From Arenibacter palladensis (GTDB taxonomy: Bacteria; Bacteroidota; Bacteroidia; Flavobacteriales; Flavobacteriaceae): a DNA stretch of 64,000 nucleotides. The notes below the pieces were generated by a model. The model had not been told where the DNA came from. It saw only the letters and a program-made list of their open reading frames with translations, and did not search any database. The stretch covers positions 230,123-294,122 of the forward strand of contig NZ_FQUX01000007.1 of NCBI RefSeq assembly GCF_900129275.1. Reading direction: 5' to 3'. Both the position numbers and the translations under genes were made by a program. Of this stretch, positions 46,895-56,733 are shown piece after piece (position 1 is the stretch's first letter; each line of letters begins with the position of its first letter).

Positions 46895-48028
46895 CTATTT
46901 TAAAATTAAAGAAGAACTTTCAGATAATTTTTTAAACTGTATCAAGAGGTACATTGAAATAAGTACATTGTAATAATTTGAAAAATAAGTGTGTCCTACC
47001 ATTAGGCTAATGGTTAGTACACAACTCAAATAAAAATATTCTGGATTCGACCTAAAAAGCGAGTAACTTCGAATAAGCAAAAAAATATAAATTCCGACTA
47101 TTAACAAAAACGGAATTATACCGGCCTCACCAAGGACCATTAAAAAGGTATTATGTACACCAGGAAGGCCTGGAAGTTTTTTTTGCATATATTCATATCC
47201 ATTGCCCCAAAAAGGTTTGTCAAATATAATGTCTGTATATAGAGCCCAAGTACCGGTTCTGGAATCCTTTTGTATGGTTTCGGATTGTATTTGTTCATCA
47301 CTAAAAATGCTCTTTAAGGCCGAAAATCGAGCAGTATTCAGGGTTAGGAAACTGGAAACGGCAAATAACACTACAAGTACCAAAGCACCAATGGCTGGAG
47401 CAATAACGTTCTTTCTATTATGATATATCGCAATTATATTTATCAACAACCATATTACTATAAAGGAGCGCGAAAAAGTTAGGATACCGGCCAATGTAAA
47501 AATTAATTGACCACCTAATCTAAACCATTTATTGCCCATGGAATAACTTAAGGCAAAGCCAATTAGGCATATGGAGCCGGCAAAGTTGGGATTCAAATAA
47601 AAACCGCTGAAACGCCCATAAGTAGGGTAGAAGTTGGCATTGGCCAATGGGAATATGACGGCGTTAATAATAATACTTAAGGCGCCTATGACCAATATTA
47701 TATATATGTCTTTATTGTTTGTTTTATATAAGAGGTCACCAGCGCAAACAACTACGATCATGAACCGAATAAAATCCTTAAAGTACCACTCTGGATCAAT
47801 TTCTGAAAAATTCAGGCCACTTAAGGTGTAGTAAAGTATTCCCAATAAAATAAATGGAAAAATTAATTCATGCTTTTCTCGTGAAAGAAAATAATACGCT
47901 AATAGCAATAGAGAAGAGGCATAACTACTTAAGGACCCCAATGTGCTGCCAAAATAAGCTAGCAGGTAGCTGGGCATATTACACAAAATTAAAAACAAGA
48001 TAATATAACGTAGTAAATTCATTATCAA
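46895..48028 (-). CDS. O-antigen polymerase / ligase-like membrane protein (Wzy/WaaL)
   Basis: A 377-residue membrane protein with about ten hydrophobic segments. A large loop before the last segments carries NGYEYMQKKLPGLPGVHNTFLMVLGEAG, reminiscent of the catalytic periplasmic loop of O-antigen ligases and Wzy polymerases. TFSRSFIVIWLL resembles the conserved basic segment of this superfamily. Wzy joins repeat units in the periplasm and WaaL attaches the polymer to lipid A; sequence alone does not separate them. With the flippase and initiating transferase in the same locus, a Wzy role is favoured. Confidence 0.82.
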   Translation of the reverse strand: MIMNLLRYIILFLILCNMPSYLLAYFGSTLGSLSSYASSLLLLAYYFLSREKHELIFPFILLGILYYTLSGLNFSEIDPEWYFKDFIRFMIVVVCAGDLLYKTNNKDIYIILVIGALSIIINAVIFPLANANFYPTYGRFSGFYLNPNFAGSICLIGFALSYSMGNKWFRLGGQLIFTLAGILTFSRSFIVIWLLINIIAIYHNRKNVIAPAIGALVLVVLFAVSSFLTLNTARFSALKSIFSDEQIQSETIQKDSRTGTWALYTDIIFDKPFWGNGYEYMQKKLPGLPGVHNTFLMVLGEAGIIPFLLIVGIYIFLLIRSYSLFRSNPEYFYLSCVLTISLMVGHTYFSNYYNVLISMYLLIQFKKLSESSSLILK

Positions 48029-48259
48029 TAAATTGGATATAGTTTTTATCTACTATTAAGTTTAAGTTTTTGTAAATACAATGAAAAAGAATTATTTAGT
48101 CCAACATTAAACATTCAATTTTGTAAAAAAATATAGGTGAATATTCCCGCTAATTGTTTTTATATCGTTAAAAGCATTTTAAAATACTGTGAACATTTCC
48201 CACAATTTTATGGGACAAAAAAAGTGCAATTACTTTTAGGGTCGCAAAATACATAATAT

Positions 48260-49618
48260 CTAAGTTTTCAGTATTTCTTCCTGTCGACTTAATTTTACTG
48301 TATATCCAAATAAGACGATATTTTTTAAGATAACCACTATTGTGGTACAAATTGCGATACCAAAAATACCATAATATTGCATTAAGATATAATCTAGAAT
48401 GATATTTATAACCAATGCACCAAAAGATACATAGGCCATAATTGCGTTTTTATTGATGCTGGTTAAAAAATTAACATTTACCATTCCTGCAATTGTAAAG
48501 GGTATGTAGGCCAAAATAATTTTTTGTATTATGGATACCAATGCAGAGTCCTCAGCTGTAAATTCATTACGTTCAAAAAATAATTGCACAAAAAAATCTG
48601 TTGTAAATATGGCAATTATAGAAAATATGGCTGCTCCAATAAATAGAGACTTTAATATCTTAAACAGAAGTTTAAAGGTCTTTTTCTTGTTCTCTATTAC
48701 TGCCTTTGAAAAATAAGGTAATAAAACGCTGTTAATACCAATAATCAAAATACCAGATAAGAAGGCCGGCATTTTAAGGCCGTAATTTAAAGCAGCTATT
48801 GAGCCTACAGCTAATTGAGCTGCAAAATACTGGTCTACCACGCCGTTCATACCAGTTAAAAAGCCTGAAGATACTTTAGCAGGTAATTGGTAGAACATTT
48901 CTTTGGCATTTTTATTGCTAAAATTTGGCAAGGAAACGCTAAGAACTTTCCTGTGCAAGCTAATCATTAGCAGATATAGAAACCCTAGGACAGCACCTAT
49001 TAGGGTTCCAATTGCCAATACTGAATCTCCTAATAACTTTTGAAATAGCCAGAGGCAAATAATAATGGAAACAGGGGTAAATATGGATGTAAATGATGTA
49101 TATCTAAATTCCCCATTAATATTCAACAATCCACTTAATATTGATGAAAACCCCCATAAAAGAATACATGGGAGAACATAATGAAATTGTAATTTTACTA
49201 AGTCGTAAAAGGCTTGATCATGCCCTGCGAAAAAATTCTCTAAGTATACATCAGTAAATAAATAGGCTACAACTAAAAATAGAAAGGACACCAACCCAGT
49301 TATAAAGAAACCAGTTCCTTGGAATGAGGCAATGTTATTTCCAGTTTTCAATTCGGCGACATAGTTAGGTATAAAAACATTTCTAAATGCTCCTAGGAAC
49401 ACACTATTTATAAAACCAGGCACCAACATGGCAATAAAAAAGGTATCCAATAATTCGGATAGACCAAAGGTCGCTGCTACCACTGATTCCTTGTAAAAAC
49501 CAACACCTTTCATGAGCAGGGTAATGCTCATAACCAACATGATATTTTTAAATACCGGTTGCTTGATTAGGTGTTTGATATTTAATTTTCGGAGATATTC
49601 TCTTATATAATTAATCAT
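48260..49618 (-). CDS. MurJ/Wzx-like lipid-linked oligosaccharide flippase
   Basis: The gene spans 48260-49618 and is listed from its start to its end on the minus strand. The product has about 452 residues and about 14 hydrophobic segments of the MOP exporter superfamily, closest by eye to MurJ-type proteins (ITLLMKGVGFYKESVVAATFG, then DTFFIAMLVPGFINS). The start at 49618 (MINYIREYLR) is preferred: the longer frame from 49663 would overlap the preceding gene by 38 nt. In a polysaccharide locus it most likely flips the lipid-linked repeat unit across the inner membrane. It ends 231 nt before the polymerase gene. Confidence 0.85.
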   Translation of the reverse strand: MINYIREYLRKLNIKHLIKQPVFKNIMLVMSITLLMKGVGFYKESVVAATFGLSELLDTFFIAMLVPGFINSVFLGAFRNVFIPNYVAELKTGNNIASFQGTGFFITGLVSFLFLVVAYLFTDVYLENFFAGHDQAFYDLVKLQFHYVLPCILLWGFSSILSGLLNINGEFRYTSFTSIFTPVSIIICLWLFQKLLGDSVLAIGTLIGAVLGFLYLLMISLHRKVLSVSLPNFSNKNAKEMFYQLPAKVSSGFLTGMNGVVDQYFAAQLAVGSIAALNYGLKMPAFLSGILIIGINSVLLPYFSKAVIENKKKTFKLLFKILKSLFIGAAIFSIIAIFTTDFFVQLFFERNEFTAEDSALVSIIQKIILAYIPFTIAGMVNVNFLTSINKNAIMAYVSFGALVINIILDYILMQYYGIFGIAICTTIVVILKNIVLFGYTVKLSRQEEILKT

Positions 49619-49625
49619 TTTTAAA

Positions 49626-50729
49626 TTATATACAGCGCTTAATAATTTTATTCCATCGCTCAACGACAGAATCCACCTTGAATTTATCTACGGTCTTTTG
49701 ACCATTTTTACCGAAGGATAATCTTAAATCTTCTTTTGAAATGAGTTGATTAATTTTCTCAGTTAAAACTTGTTCCTTGTTCATAGGGATTAGAAAACCA
49801 TTAATTCCATCTTTGATCAATTCGGATGGTCCTGTTGGACAATCTGTAGAAATGCAGGGAATGCCAAAATGCATGGCTTCAATAAGGGCATTGGGGAAAC
49901 CTTCAAATATAGAGGAGAACGCAAAAATTCTAGAAGAATTATAGTACTTATCTATATTTTTAGTTTTACTTTTTATTATTACTCTGTCCTTAAGATCTAG
50001 CTTTTCAATCAATTTCTGGTATTCTTTCTTCTTTGGTCCTTCACCTATAATTAAAAGTTTCCAGTTTTTGTCTTCTATTTGAGAGAACGACTTTATTAAA
50101 ACATCCTGAGCTTTTTGATTGGTTAATCTTCCAACATTTAGTATTACATTTTCTTTGAAAGCCTCATTATCCCGCTTTGCCGACAATTCCGCAGAAATTG
50201 GATTAGGTAGAATTATTAATTTTTTTTCATCTACACTTGAAGTGTAATATTCTTTGATTTTATTTGTTTGAACGACTAAATAGTTTGCTTTAGGGTAACT
50301 GAAATTCTTAAGTAATTTCCAAAATTTGTTGGTATTATTCTTGTTTGGATTATTCCTTTCACTAATAATAGAAGGGATTGAATTGCTTTTTGCTGCTAGA
50401 ACAGATAGTACATTAGCGCTAGTTAAAAAACCAATCAATAATTGAATCTTTTCCGTTTTAATGATTGCGTTGATTTTTTTTAGTAAAATATAATTACTTT
50501 TTAAAGCATTAAAAATATTTCTACTAGGAGGAACATTATCAACACAATACATTAATTGGACATCCTTGTGTAATTTATAAAAAGGGACTACTTTAATAAA
50601 TGTTATGATATAAACTTCATAATCGTTTATAAGTGCGTTAGCTAAAGTAGAAACTACTCGCTCTGCACCACCAGCCCCAAGTGAGGGTATAACAAAGGCA
50701 ATTTTTTGCTTTTCAACTTTGTTATGCAT
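49626..50729 (-). CDS. Glycosyltransferase family 4
   Basis: A 367-residue GT-B glycosyltransferase with LGAGGAERVVSTLANALI at the N-terminus, ILNVGRLTNQKAQDVLI in the donor lobe and the E-x7-E segment SIFEGFPNALIEAMHFGIP. Its start coincides with the last base of the upstream nucleotide-sugar dehydrogenase gene (one-base overlap), and it is followed by the flippase gene after 7 nt. Its membership in the same transcript as the nucleotide-sugar genes is therefore very likely. Confidence 0.88.
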   Translation of the reverse strand: MHNKVEKQKIAFVIPSLGAGGAERVVSTLANALINDYEVYIITFIKVVPFYKLHKDVQLMYCVDNVPPSRNIFNALKSNYILLKKINAIIKTEKIQLLIGFLTSANVLSVLAAKSNSIPSIISERNNPNKNNTNKFWKLLKNFSYPKANYLVVQTNKIKEYYTSSVDEKKLIILPNPISAELSAKRDNEAFKENVILNVGRLTNQKAQDVLIKSFSQIEDKNWKLLIIGEGPKKKEYQKLIEKLDLKDRVIIKSKTKNIDKYYNSSRIFAFSSIFEGFPNALIEAMHFGIPCISTDCPTGPSELIKDGINGFLIPMNKEQVLTEKINQLISKEDLRLSFGKNGQKTVDKFKVDSVVERWNKIIKRCI

Positions 50730-52012
50730 TACAATTTGCCGTTTGCTATTTCAGGTATAAAACCTTTAACATCATAAACTACCCCATTGTGATTTAGAAG
50801 TGACTTGAAATCAAGAGACAGAAATTGTTTGTGCGCCACAGTGAGCACAATAGCATCGAATTTTTTGTCCGCCAATTCTTTAGAAGCTGTCAACTTATAT
50901 TCATGCATAACTTCTTCCGCCGATGCCCAAGGATCATAAATGTCTACCTCTGCTCCGTAGGAGCTTAGGTTGTTTATAACATCAACCGCTTTAGTGTTAC
51001 GGACATCGGGGCAATTTTCCTTAAAGGTTATTCCCAATACCAATATACTAGCTCCTTTTACCTTAATGTCATTTTGTACCATCAATTTAACGACTTCTGA
51101 GGCTACATACTTGCCCATACCGTCGTTCATTCGTCTTCCGGCCAAAATAATCTCCGGATGGTAGCCATACTCCTGTGCTTTCTGGGCTAAATAATAGGGG
51201 TCTACGCCGATACAGTGCCCCCCAACTAATCCTGGTTTAAAGGGTAGGAAGTTCCATTTGGTACCTGCAGCCTCTAAAACATCATGGGTGTCAATACCCA
51301 TTAAATTGAAAATCTTGGCCAATTCATTAACAAAAGCGATATTAATATCACGTTGTGAGTTTTCAATAACCTTGGCCGCCTCGGCAACCCTGATGTTAGG
51401 AGCCAAGTGCGTTCCGGCCGTAATTACAGAGGCATAGAGCTTATTTACTTTTTTGCCTATTTCTGGAGTTGAACCAGATGTGACTTTTAAGATTTTTTCA
51501 ACGGTATGTTCTTTGTCCCCCGGATTGATTCTTTCTGGCGAATATCCTGCAAAAAAATCTAGGTTATACTTTAACCCACTTATATTTTCCAAAACCGGAA
51601 TACATTCATCTTCGGTAACCCCAGGATAAACGGTAGACTCATATACTACGATATCTCCCTTTTTTAGTACTTGGCCTACCGTTTCACTAGCTTTGTATAG
51701 TGGCGTTAAAATGGGCCTATTGGTACTGTCAACTGGAGTAGGTACAGTAACTATGTAGTAATTACAGTCCGCAATATCCTCTAGCTTATTTGTGCAATAC
51801 AGTCCTGTATTGTCCATTTTTGAGGTATCGGACAAAACGGCTTGTAAGATATCGTCTTCTACTTCTAGGGTATTATCCTTCCCTGCTTGTAATTCTCTAA
51901 TTCTCCTTTCGTTAATATCAAATCCTATCACGGGGTATTTGGTGGCAAATAAACGGGCCAATGGAAGGCCAACATATCCCAATCCAATGATTGCAATTTT
52001 TATTGAATTCAT
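50729..52012 (-). CDS. UDP-N-acetylglucosamine 6-dehydrogenase (WbpA/TviB-type)
   Basis: A 427-residue nucleotide-sugar dehydrogenase. It has a Rossmann GLGYVGLP at the N-terminus, the central [15 protein letters not shown], and the catalytic cysteine C267 in [12 protein letters not shown]. These segments point to the WbpA/TviB group (UDP-GlcNAc to UDP-GlcNAcA) rather than to UDP-glucose dehydrogenase, which is the next gene. With the 4-epimerase at 53364-54362 it would provide UDP-GalNAcA, the sugar of the Vi antigen and of Pseudomonas O6 antigen. The substrate is inferred from sequence resemblance. Confidence 0.87.
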   Translation of the reverse strand: MNSIKIAIIGLGYVGLPLARLFATKYPVIGFDINERRIRELQAGKDNTLEVEDDILQAVLSDTSKMDNTGLYCTNKLEDIADCNYYIVTVPTPVDSTNRPILTPLYKASETVGQVLKKGDIVVYESTVYPGVTEDECIPVLENISGLKYNLDFFAGYSPERINPGDKEHTVEKILKVTSGSTPEIGKKVNKLYASVITAGTHLAPNIRVAEAAKVIENSQRDINIAFVNELAKIFNLMGIDTHDVLEAAGTKWNFLPFKPGLVGGHCIGVDPYYLAQKAQEYGYHPEIILAGRRMNDGMGKYVASEVVKLMVQNDIKVKGASILVLGITFKENCPDVRNTKAVDVINNLSSYGAEVDIYDPWASAEEVMHEYKLTASKELADKKFDAIVLTVAHKQFLSLDFKSLLNHNGVVYDVKGFIPEIANGKL

Positions 52013-52021
52013 ATGTGTTAA

Positions 52022-53350
52022 TTATTTTTTTCCGATTTGGTAGTATTCAATACCCCTCTCCGTCATTAATACATCATTATATTGGTTACGGCCATCAAAA
52101 ATTATCGGGGTATTTAATTGTACCTTTAATTCTTCAAAATCAGGAGACCTAAATTCTTTCCATTCCGTTAGTAGAATCATGGCATCGGCATTTTTAAGAG
52201 TGTCGTACTTGGACTTGCAATAAGTAACACCTTTCATATCTTTTAAATAAAAATGTTCTGCCTCTTCCATGGCCTTTGGATCATAGGCCTGTATTTTAGC
52301 TCCCCGCTTCACCAATTCCTTAATGATATAAATGGCAGGGGCTTCCCGCATATCATCGGTCTCAGGTTTGAAGGCCAAGCCCCATATGGCAAAGGTTTTT
52401 CCTTTTAAATCTTCCCCAAAGCGGTTGATTACTTTATGGGCTATTACCAGTTTTTGCCGGTCGTTAACATCCTCCACGGAGGTAATCAAACTGGCTTTAT
52501 AGCCATGTTCCTCAGCCGTTTTTTTCAATGCCTTAACGTCTTTAGGAAAACAAGACCCTCCATATCCTGAACCTGGATAGATAAAGCTATAACCAATTCT
52601 ACTGTCGGACCCAATACCAATTCTTACCTTATTCACATCGGCACCTACCAATTCACAAATATTGGCAATTTCATTCATAAACGAAATCTTGGTAGCCAGC
52701 ATGGCATTCGCCACATATTTCGTCATTTCTGCGGAACGCACGTCCATTGTTATCAATCGGTCCTGACTACTTCTAAAAAATGGGGAATACAAGGTTCTCA
52801 TTTTTTCGGTCGACTTTTGATCGTCGGATCCAATAACCACCCTATCTGGTTTCATGAAGTCGTTTATCGCATCCCCTTCCTTTAAAAATTCAGGGTTGGA
52901 GACTACATGAAATTCTATGTCTACATTTCGTTTTTCCAATTCTTTTTGAATAGTGGCCGAAACTTTATCAGCAGTGCCTACAGGAACGGTAGATTTGTCA
53001 ACAATAATCAAGGGATTGGTCATATGCAGTCCTATCTCTTTGGCCACTTGAAGCACATATTTTAAATCGGCAGAACCATCATCCCCCATAGGGGTACCAA
53101 CGGCAATGAAAGCTATATCGCATTTCTGAAGGTGATTATTTAAATTGGTACTAAAGCGCAAGGTTTTGTTCTCAATATTTCTTCTTACCATGGCTTCTAA
53201 GCCCGGTTCGTAGATTGGGATAATACCCCCTTTTAAATTTTCTATTTTTTTGGTGTCAACATCAATACAGGTTACCGTATTTCCCATCTCGGCAAAACAA
53301 GTACCACTTACCAGACCTACATAGCCGGTTCCAATAACAGTTAAATTCAT
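52022..53350 (-). CDS. ugd: UDP-glucose 6-dehydrogenase
   Basis: A 442-residue dehydrogenase with an N-terminal GTGYVGLVSG Rossmann motif, the VSNPEFLKEGDAI segment and the catalytic cysteine C267 in YGGSCFPKDV, characteristic of UDP-glucose dehydrogenases. It oxidises UDP-glucose to UDP-glucuronate with 2 NAD+. It supplies the substrate of the CapI-type epimerase at 54568-55599. It lies 9 nt upstream of the TviB-type dehydrogenase and 13 nt downstream of the SDR epimerase. Confidence 0.93.
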   Translation of the reverse strand: MNLTVIGTGYVGLVSGTCFAEMGNTVTCIDVDTKKIENLKGGIIPIYEPGLEAMVRRNIENKTLRFSTNLNNHLQKCDIAFIAVGTPMGDDGSADLKYVLQVAKEIGLHMTNPLIIVDKSTVPVGTADKVSATIQKELEKRNVDIEFHVVSNPEFLKEGDAINDFMKPDRVVIGSDDQKSTEKMRTLYSPFFRSSQDRLITMDVRSAEMTKYVANAMLATKISFMNEIANICELVGADVNKVRIGIGSDSRIGYSFIYPGSGYGGSCFPKDVKALKKTAEEHGYKASLITSVEDVNDRQKLVIAHKVINRFGEDLKGKTFAIWGLAFKPETDDMREAPAIYIIKELVKRGAKIQAYDPKAMEEAEHFYLKDMKGVTYCKSKYDTLKNADAMILLTEWKEFRSPDFEELKVQLNTPIIFDGRNQYNDVLMTERGIEYYQIGKK

Positions 53351-53363
53351 TTTAGATTATATT

Positions 53364-54362
53364 TTATTTTAAATTTTTCCAATACCATGTTACTGCCTCT
53401 TTCAACCCAGCCTCAATATTGAATTCTGGATCATAATCCAGCAAATTTTTTGCTTTTTGGATAGACGCCAAAGAATGTGGTACATCTCCCTGCCTGTTGG
53501 GGCCATATTTTATATCTACTTGAGCAATTTTTGGATCGTAAACACTTAGATATTCTTTTAATAGTGATACCAACTCCTTTAAATCTGTCCGTTCGCCGTA
53601 GGCTACATTATAAACGGTATTTATGGCCTCTTTATTATTACTGCTTATGGCCCTTAAGTTCATTTGAATTACATTGTCTATATAGGTAAAATCCCTAGAA
53701 TAGCTACCATCTCCATTTATAACAGGGGATTCGTATTTCATCAACTGCATTACAAACTTCGGAATCACTGCGGCATAAGCACCGTTCGGGTCTTGTTTTC
53801 TTCCAAAAACATTAAAATAACGCAAGCCGATAGTCTCTAATCCATAGGTTTTGCTGAAAATATCAGCATAGAGCTCGTTTACATACTTGGTAATGGCATA
53901 GGGGGAGAGAGGTTTCCCAATTACATCTTCCACTTTGGGCATTGATTCGGAATCCCCATAGGTAGAGGAACTGGCCGCATAGACAAAGCGCTTTACCTTG
54001 GCATCTCTTGCGGCTACCAACATATTTAAAAATCCGGATACGTTAACATCGTTGCTTGTTATAGGGTCATTGATCGATCTAGGGACAGATCCCAATGCGG
54101 CCTGATGCAAAATATAATCTACACCCGTACAGGCTTTTTGGCATTCGCTTAAATTTCGTATATCACCTTCAATTAGCAGGAAATTTGGATTTGACCCTAA
54201 GTGTGCAATGTTTTCTCGTTTTCCTGTTGCAAAATTATCCAAACAAGTTACTGGATTGCCGTTTTCTAAAAGTGCTTCACACAAATTGGAACCAATAAAT
54301 CCTGCTCCTCCCGTGACTAATACATGGTATGAAGAATTTAAACCAATTGAGGTAAAATTCAT
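53364..54362 (-). CDS. UDP-N-acetylglucosamine(uronate) 4-epimerase (WbpP/TviC-type)
   Basis: A 332-residue extended SDR. It has NAD-binding GGAGFIG (18-24) and catalytic Y155 and K159 in SPYAITK, with a serine/threonine in the SSSTYGD segment. LGSVPRSINDP and FGRKQDPNGAYAAVIPKF are hallmarks of WbpP/TviC enzymes, which act on N-acetylated sugars. Together with the TviB-type dehydrogenase in the same operon it would interconvert the GlcNAc and GalNAc forms, giving UDP-GalNAcA. Confidence 0.88.
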   Translation of the reverse strand: MNFTSIGLNSSYHVLVTGGAGFIGSNLCEALLENGNPVTCLDNFATGKRENIAHLGSNPNFLLIEGDIRNLSECQKACTGVDYILHQAALGSVPRSINDPITSNDVNVSGFLNMLVAARDAKVKRFVYAASSSTYGDSESMPKVEDVIGKPLSPYAITKYVNELYADIFSKTYGLETIGLRYFNVFGRKQDPNGAYAAVIPKFVMQLMKYESPVINGDGSYSRDFTYIDNVIQMNLRAISSNNKEAINTVYNVAYGERTDLKELVSLLKEYLSVYDPKIAQVDIKYGPNRQGDVPHSLASIQKAKNLLDYDPEFNIEAGLKEAVTWYWKNLK

Positions 54363-54567
54363 ATTGAAATATTTTTAAGCCACAAAGATGATTAAAAGAA
54401 ACTTAAATTGACGTCAATATTATTTTAAGTCGCAATAAACTCGATGAAATGATATTTTACTTTCTAATATTATGAGCCGGTTGGTATTATTTCTTTATTC
54501 GATAATAGCCATTTTATTGTACTTACATTAACAATTTCATATAAAGACAGAGATAAGTTAGGATAGT

Positions 54568-55599
54568 TTAACTTAAATGATAATATTCTTTATACCAAGA
54601 GATAAAATCTGACACTCCTTTCTTTATTGGTGTATTTGGAGAATATTCATAATCGGTAATTAGGTCATCTACATTTGCCCATGTTTTTTCTACATCTCCA
54701 GGTTGCATAGGAAGGAGATTCCTTTTTGCTTTTATTCCTAAATTTTCCTCAATCGCTTGGATAAAGTCGAGCAGTTTAACGGAATTATTATTTCCGATAT
54801 TGTAAATTTTGTATTTTTCCCCTTTGTCCATTCGAGGTTTTATATTTTTTTCCAAAATGCGGACCACCCCCTCAGTAATATCGTCAATATAGGTGAAATC
54901 GCGCTCCATAAGGCCATTGTTGAAGACCTTTATGGGGTTGCCCTGTACCATGGCATCTGTAAAAAGAAACATGGCCATATCCGGCCTTCCCCATGGGCCA
55001 TAGACCGTAAAAAAACGCAAACCTGTGGTAGCAAAACCATATAAATGACTATAAGTATGGGCCATAAGTTCATTACTCTTTTTAGTCGCGGCATAAAGGC
55101 TTATAGGATGGTCCACATTATCAGTGGTTTCAAAGGGGACCTTTTTGTTGAGGCCGTAGACACTGGAGCTGCTGGCGTACACCAGATGTTTGATTTTGTA
55201 ATTTCGGCAACATTCCAAGATATTCATAAACCCTACAATATTGCTGTCAACATAAGCTTTTGGATTTTCAAGGCTATAGCGTACTCCTGCCTGGGCAGCC
55301 AGATTGCACACGACATCAAAGTTTTGATCTTTGAATAATATAGGCATAGCCTCGAAATCCTCTAGGTTCAGACGGATAAATGAAAAAGAGTTGGGATGTG
55401 TATCACTTTTGATTTTTTGGCCGAATTTTTCAGCATTTTCCCTGGATATGCCCAATTCCTTTAAGCGGGCGTATTTTAGATTAACATCGTAATAGTCATT
55501 GATATTATCAAGTCCAACAACAATGTGACCTTGGGTTATTAACATTTTGGACACAAAAAATCCAATGAAGCCGGCTGCCCCTGTTACAAGTATTTTCAT
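54568..55599 (-). CDS. UDP-glucuronate 4-epimerase (CapI-type)
   Basis: A 343-residue SDR epimerase starting at the ATG at 55599 (MKILVTGAAGFIGFFVS). The frame is open 54 nt further upstream, but those residues precede the normal Rossmann start. It has the GLDNINDYYDVNLKYARL segment, QAGVRYSLENP and the catalytic Y-x3-K in SLYAATKKSNELMA, all typical of CapI-type enzymes that convert UDP-GlcA to UDP-GalA. It is separated from the sulfotransferase by a long inverted repeat and from the next downstream gene by 205 nt. Confidence 0.9.
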   Translation of the reverse strand: MKILVTGAAGFIGFFVSKMLITQGHIVVGLDNINDYYDVNLKYARLKELGISRENAEKFGQKIKSDTHPNSFSFIRLNLEDFEAMPILFKDQNFDVVCNLAAQAGVRYSLENPKAYVDSNIVGFMNILECCRNYKIKHLVYASSSSVYGLNKKVPFETTDNVDHPISLYAATKKSNELMAHTYSHLYGFATTGLRFFTVYGPWGRPDMAMFLFTDAMVQGNPIKVFNNGLMERDFTYIDDITEGVVRILEKNIKPRMDKGEKYKIYNIGNNNSVKLLDFIQAIEENLGIKAKRNLLPMQPGDVEKTWANVDDLITDYEYSPNTPIKKGVSDFISWYKEYYHLS

Positions 55600-55663
55600 T
55601 AATTTAATGGATTTCTTTCTAATTAATAATTGCGAGATAATTATTTTGTTCAAAAATAATGGA

Positions 55664-55708
55664 ACAATCTAAAAAAATGTTTTTATAATAAACATTTTTT
55701 TAGATTGT
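55664..55708. repeat. Perfect 19-bp inverted repeat between the sulfation and nucleotide-sugar genes
   Basis: The arms acaatctaaaaaaatgttt (55664-55682) and their exact complement (55690-55708) are separated by 7 nt. The structure lies 8 nt beyond the stop of the sulfotransferase gene, reading on the minus strand. It may be a terminator or an attenuator; no long T tract follows on the minus strand. Confidence 0.7.
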
Positions 55709-55716
55709 AATAAGTT

Positions 55717-56733
55717 TTAGTACTTTATTAAAGAAAGTAATTTATTATAGACTTGTTTGGCCCGGTTTTGTAGTTCTAGATTACATGGAACGGGCTGATA
55801 AATCATTGGTTTATGTTTTTTAATGCTGTTGGGAAAGGGCTTAACTTGAAGGTTTTTGCTTACATATTCAAAAACGCTGTCAGGTTCATTAACCAGGCTT
55901 TCAAATGAAATAAGCATATAAGAATCGTCGAAAGTATCTAGTACATATTCATAATAATTGATCCATAGGATTAGCCAATAATTTATATCTTCAAGATCAT
56001 ACTGTGATTTTGTTTCTATAAAATTTGAGGTCAATAGAAAAGGTTTATGATTAAGGCCAAATTCGTGATGCCCCAAATAGTTAAAATAATCCAGTACAAA
56101 TGGATCTTCACGTTGGCTATCAGAAAAACTACGGTGCAACTTCATTAGGGATGAAGCATGGGAAATGGGTTCTCTAAATAAAATAAATATTTTACTATTA
56201 TTAATTTTTTTTAAGGTAGATAGCCTTAAAATGTTGTTGTTGTTTTTGGATATATATTTTTGTTTTTGTTTTGAAAGACAAATCAAAGATATATAGGTCA
56301 AATATTTGTTTACAATTTCTTCTTCCACTATATGTGGTAATAGTCCATCTTTAATGTAAGAATCCTTCATAAAGGCCTTCCAGAAATATTCGTCAAATTC
56401 TTCAGGTGAATTGCCGTCGATTATAATACCATCTTTGTGAGCTCTCTCGTGGGCAGCAATCTTAAGCTTTTTATTCCATAAGTTTGGGGAGAGCAAAATT
56501 GGCATATTGGAATATTGCAAGGAAGCGTATTCATTTGTGCCAAATATCTTATTCATTAAGGCTGTTGTGCCAGATCTAGCCAAGCCAGTTATAAATACGT
56601 ACTCCTTTACTAGAATATTTTTAGCCTTAGGGCCAAAAATAATTTCTTCCAGTTCCAGAGACGACTTAGATAGAAAATAATTTGATAAGTATAATTTATG
56701 TAGTATTTTTTCGCTTTTTGAATAACTTGACAT
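55717..56733 (-). CDS. PAPS-dependent carbohydrate sulfotransferase
   Basis: A 338-residue sulfotransferase with the 5'-phosphosulfate-binding loop GLARSGTTALMN (residues 50-61). The 3'-phosphate region IFILFREPISHASSLMKLHRSF contains the R...S pair. It transfers sulfate from PAPS to a hydroxyl or amine of a sugar, probably in the polymer built by this locus. The PAPS genes lie 2-6 kb upstream on the same strand. Its start overlaps the end of the 131-residue membrane-protein gene by 38 nt. Confidence 0.9.
   Translation of the reverse strand: MSSYSKSEKILHKLYLSNYFLSKSSLELEEIIFGPKAKNILVKEYVFITGLARSGTTALMNKIFGTNEYASLQYSNMPILLSPNLWNKKLKIAAHERAHKDGIIIDGNSPEEFDEYFWKAFMKDSYIKDGLLPHIVEEEIVNKYLTYISLICLSKQKQKYISKNNNNILRLSTLKKINNSKIFILFREPISHASSLMKLHRSFSDSQREDPFVLDYFNYLGHHEFGLNHKPFLLTSNFIETKSQYDLEDINYWLILWINYYEYVLDTFDDSYMLISFESLVNEPDSVFEYVSKNLQVKPFPNSIKKHKPMIYQPVPCNLELQNRAKQVYNKLLSLIKY

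Noticed and set aside
49619..49663. Upstream start of the flippase gene at 49663
   Set aside because: It would overlap the upstream glycosyltransferase gene by 38 nt; the ATG at 49618 gives a 7-nt gap and a normal N-terminus for the family.
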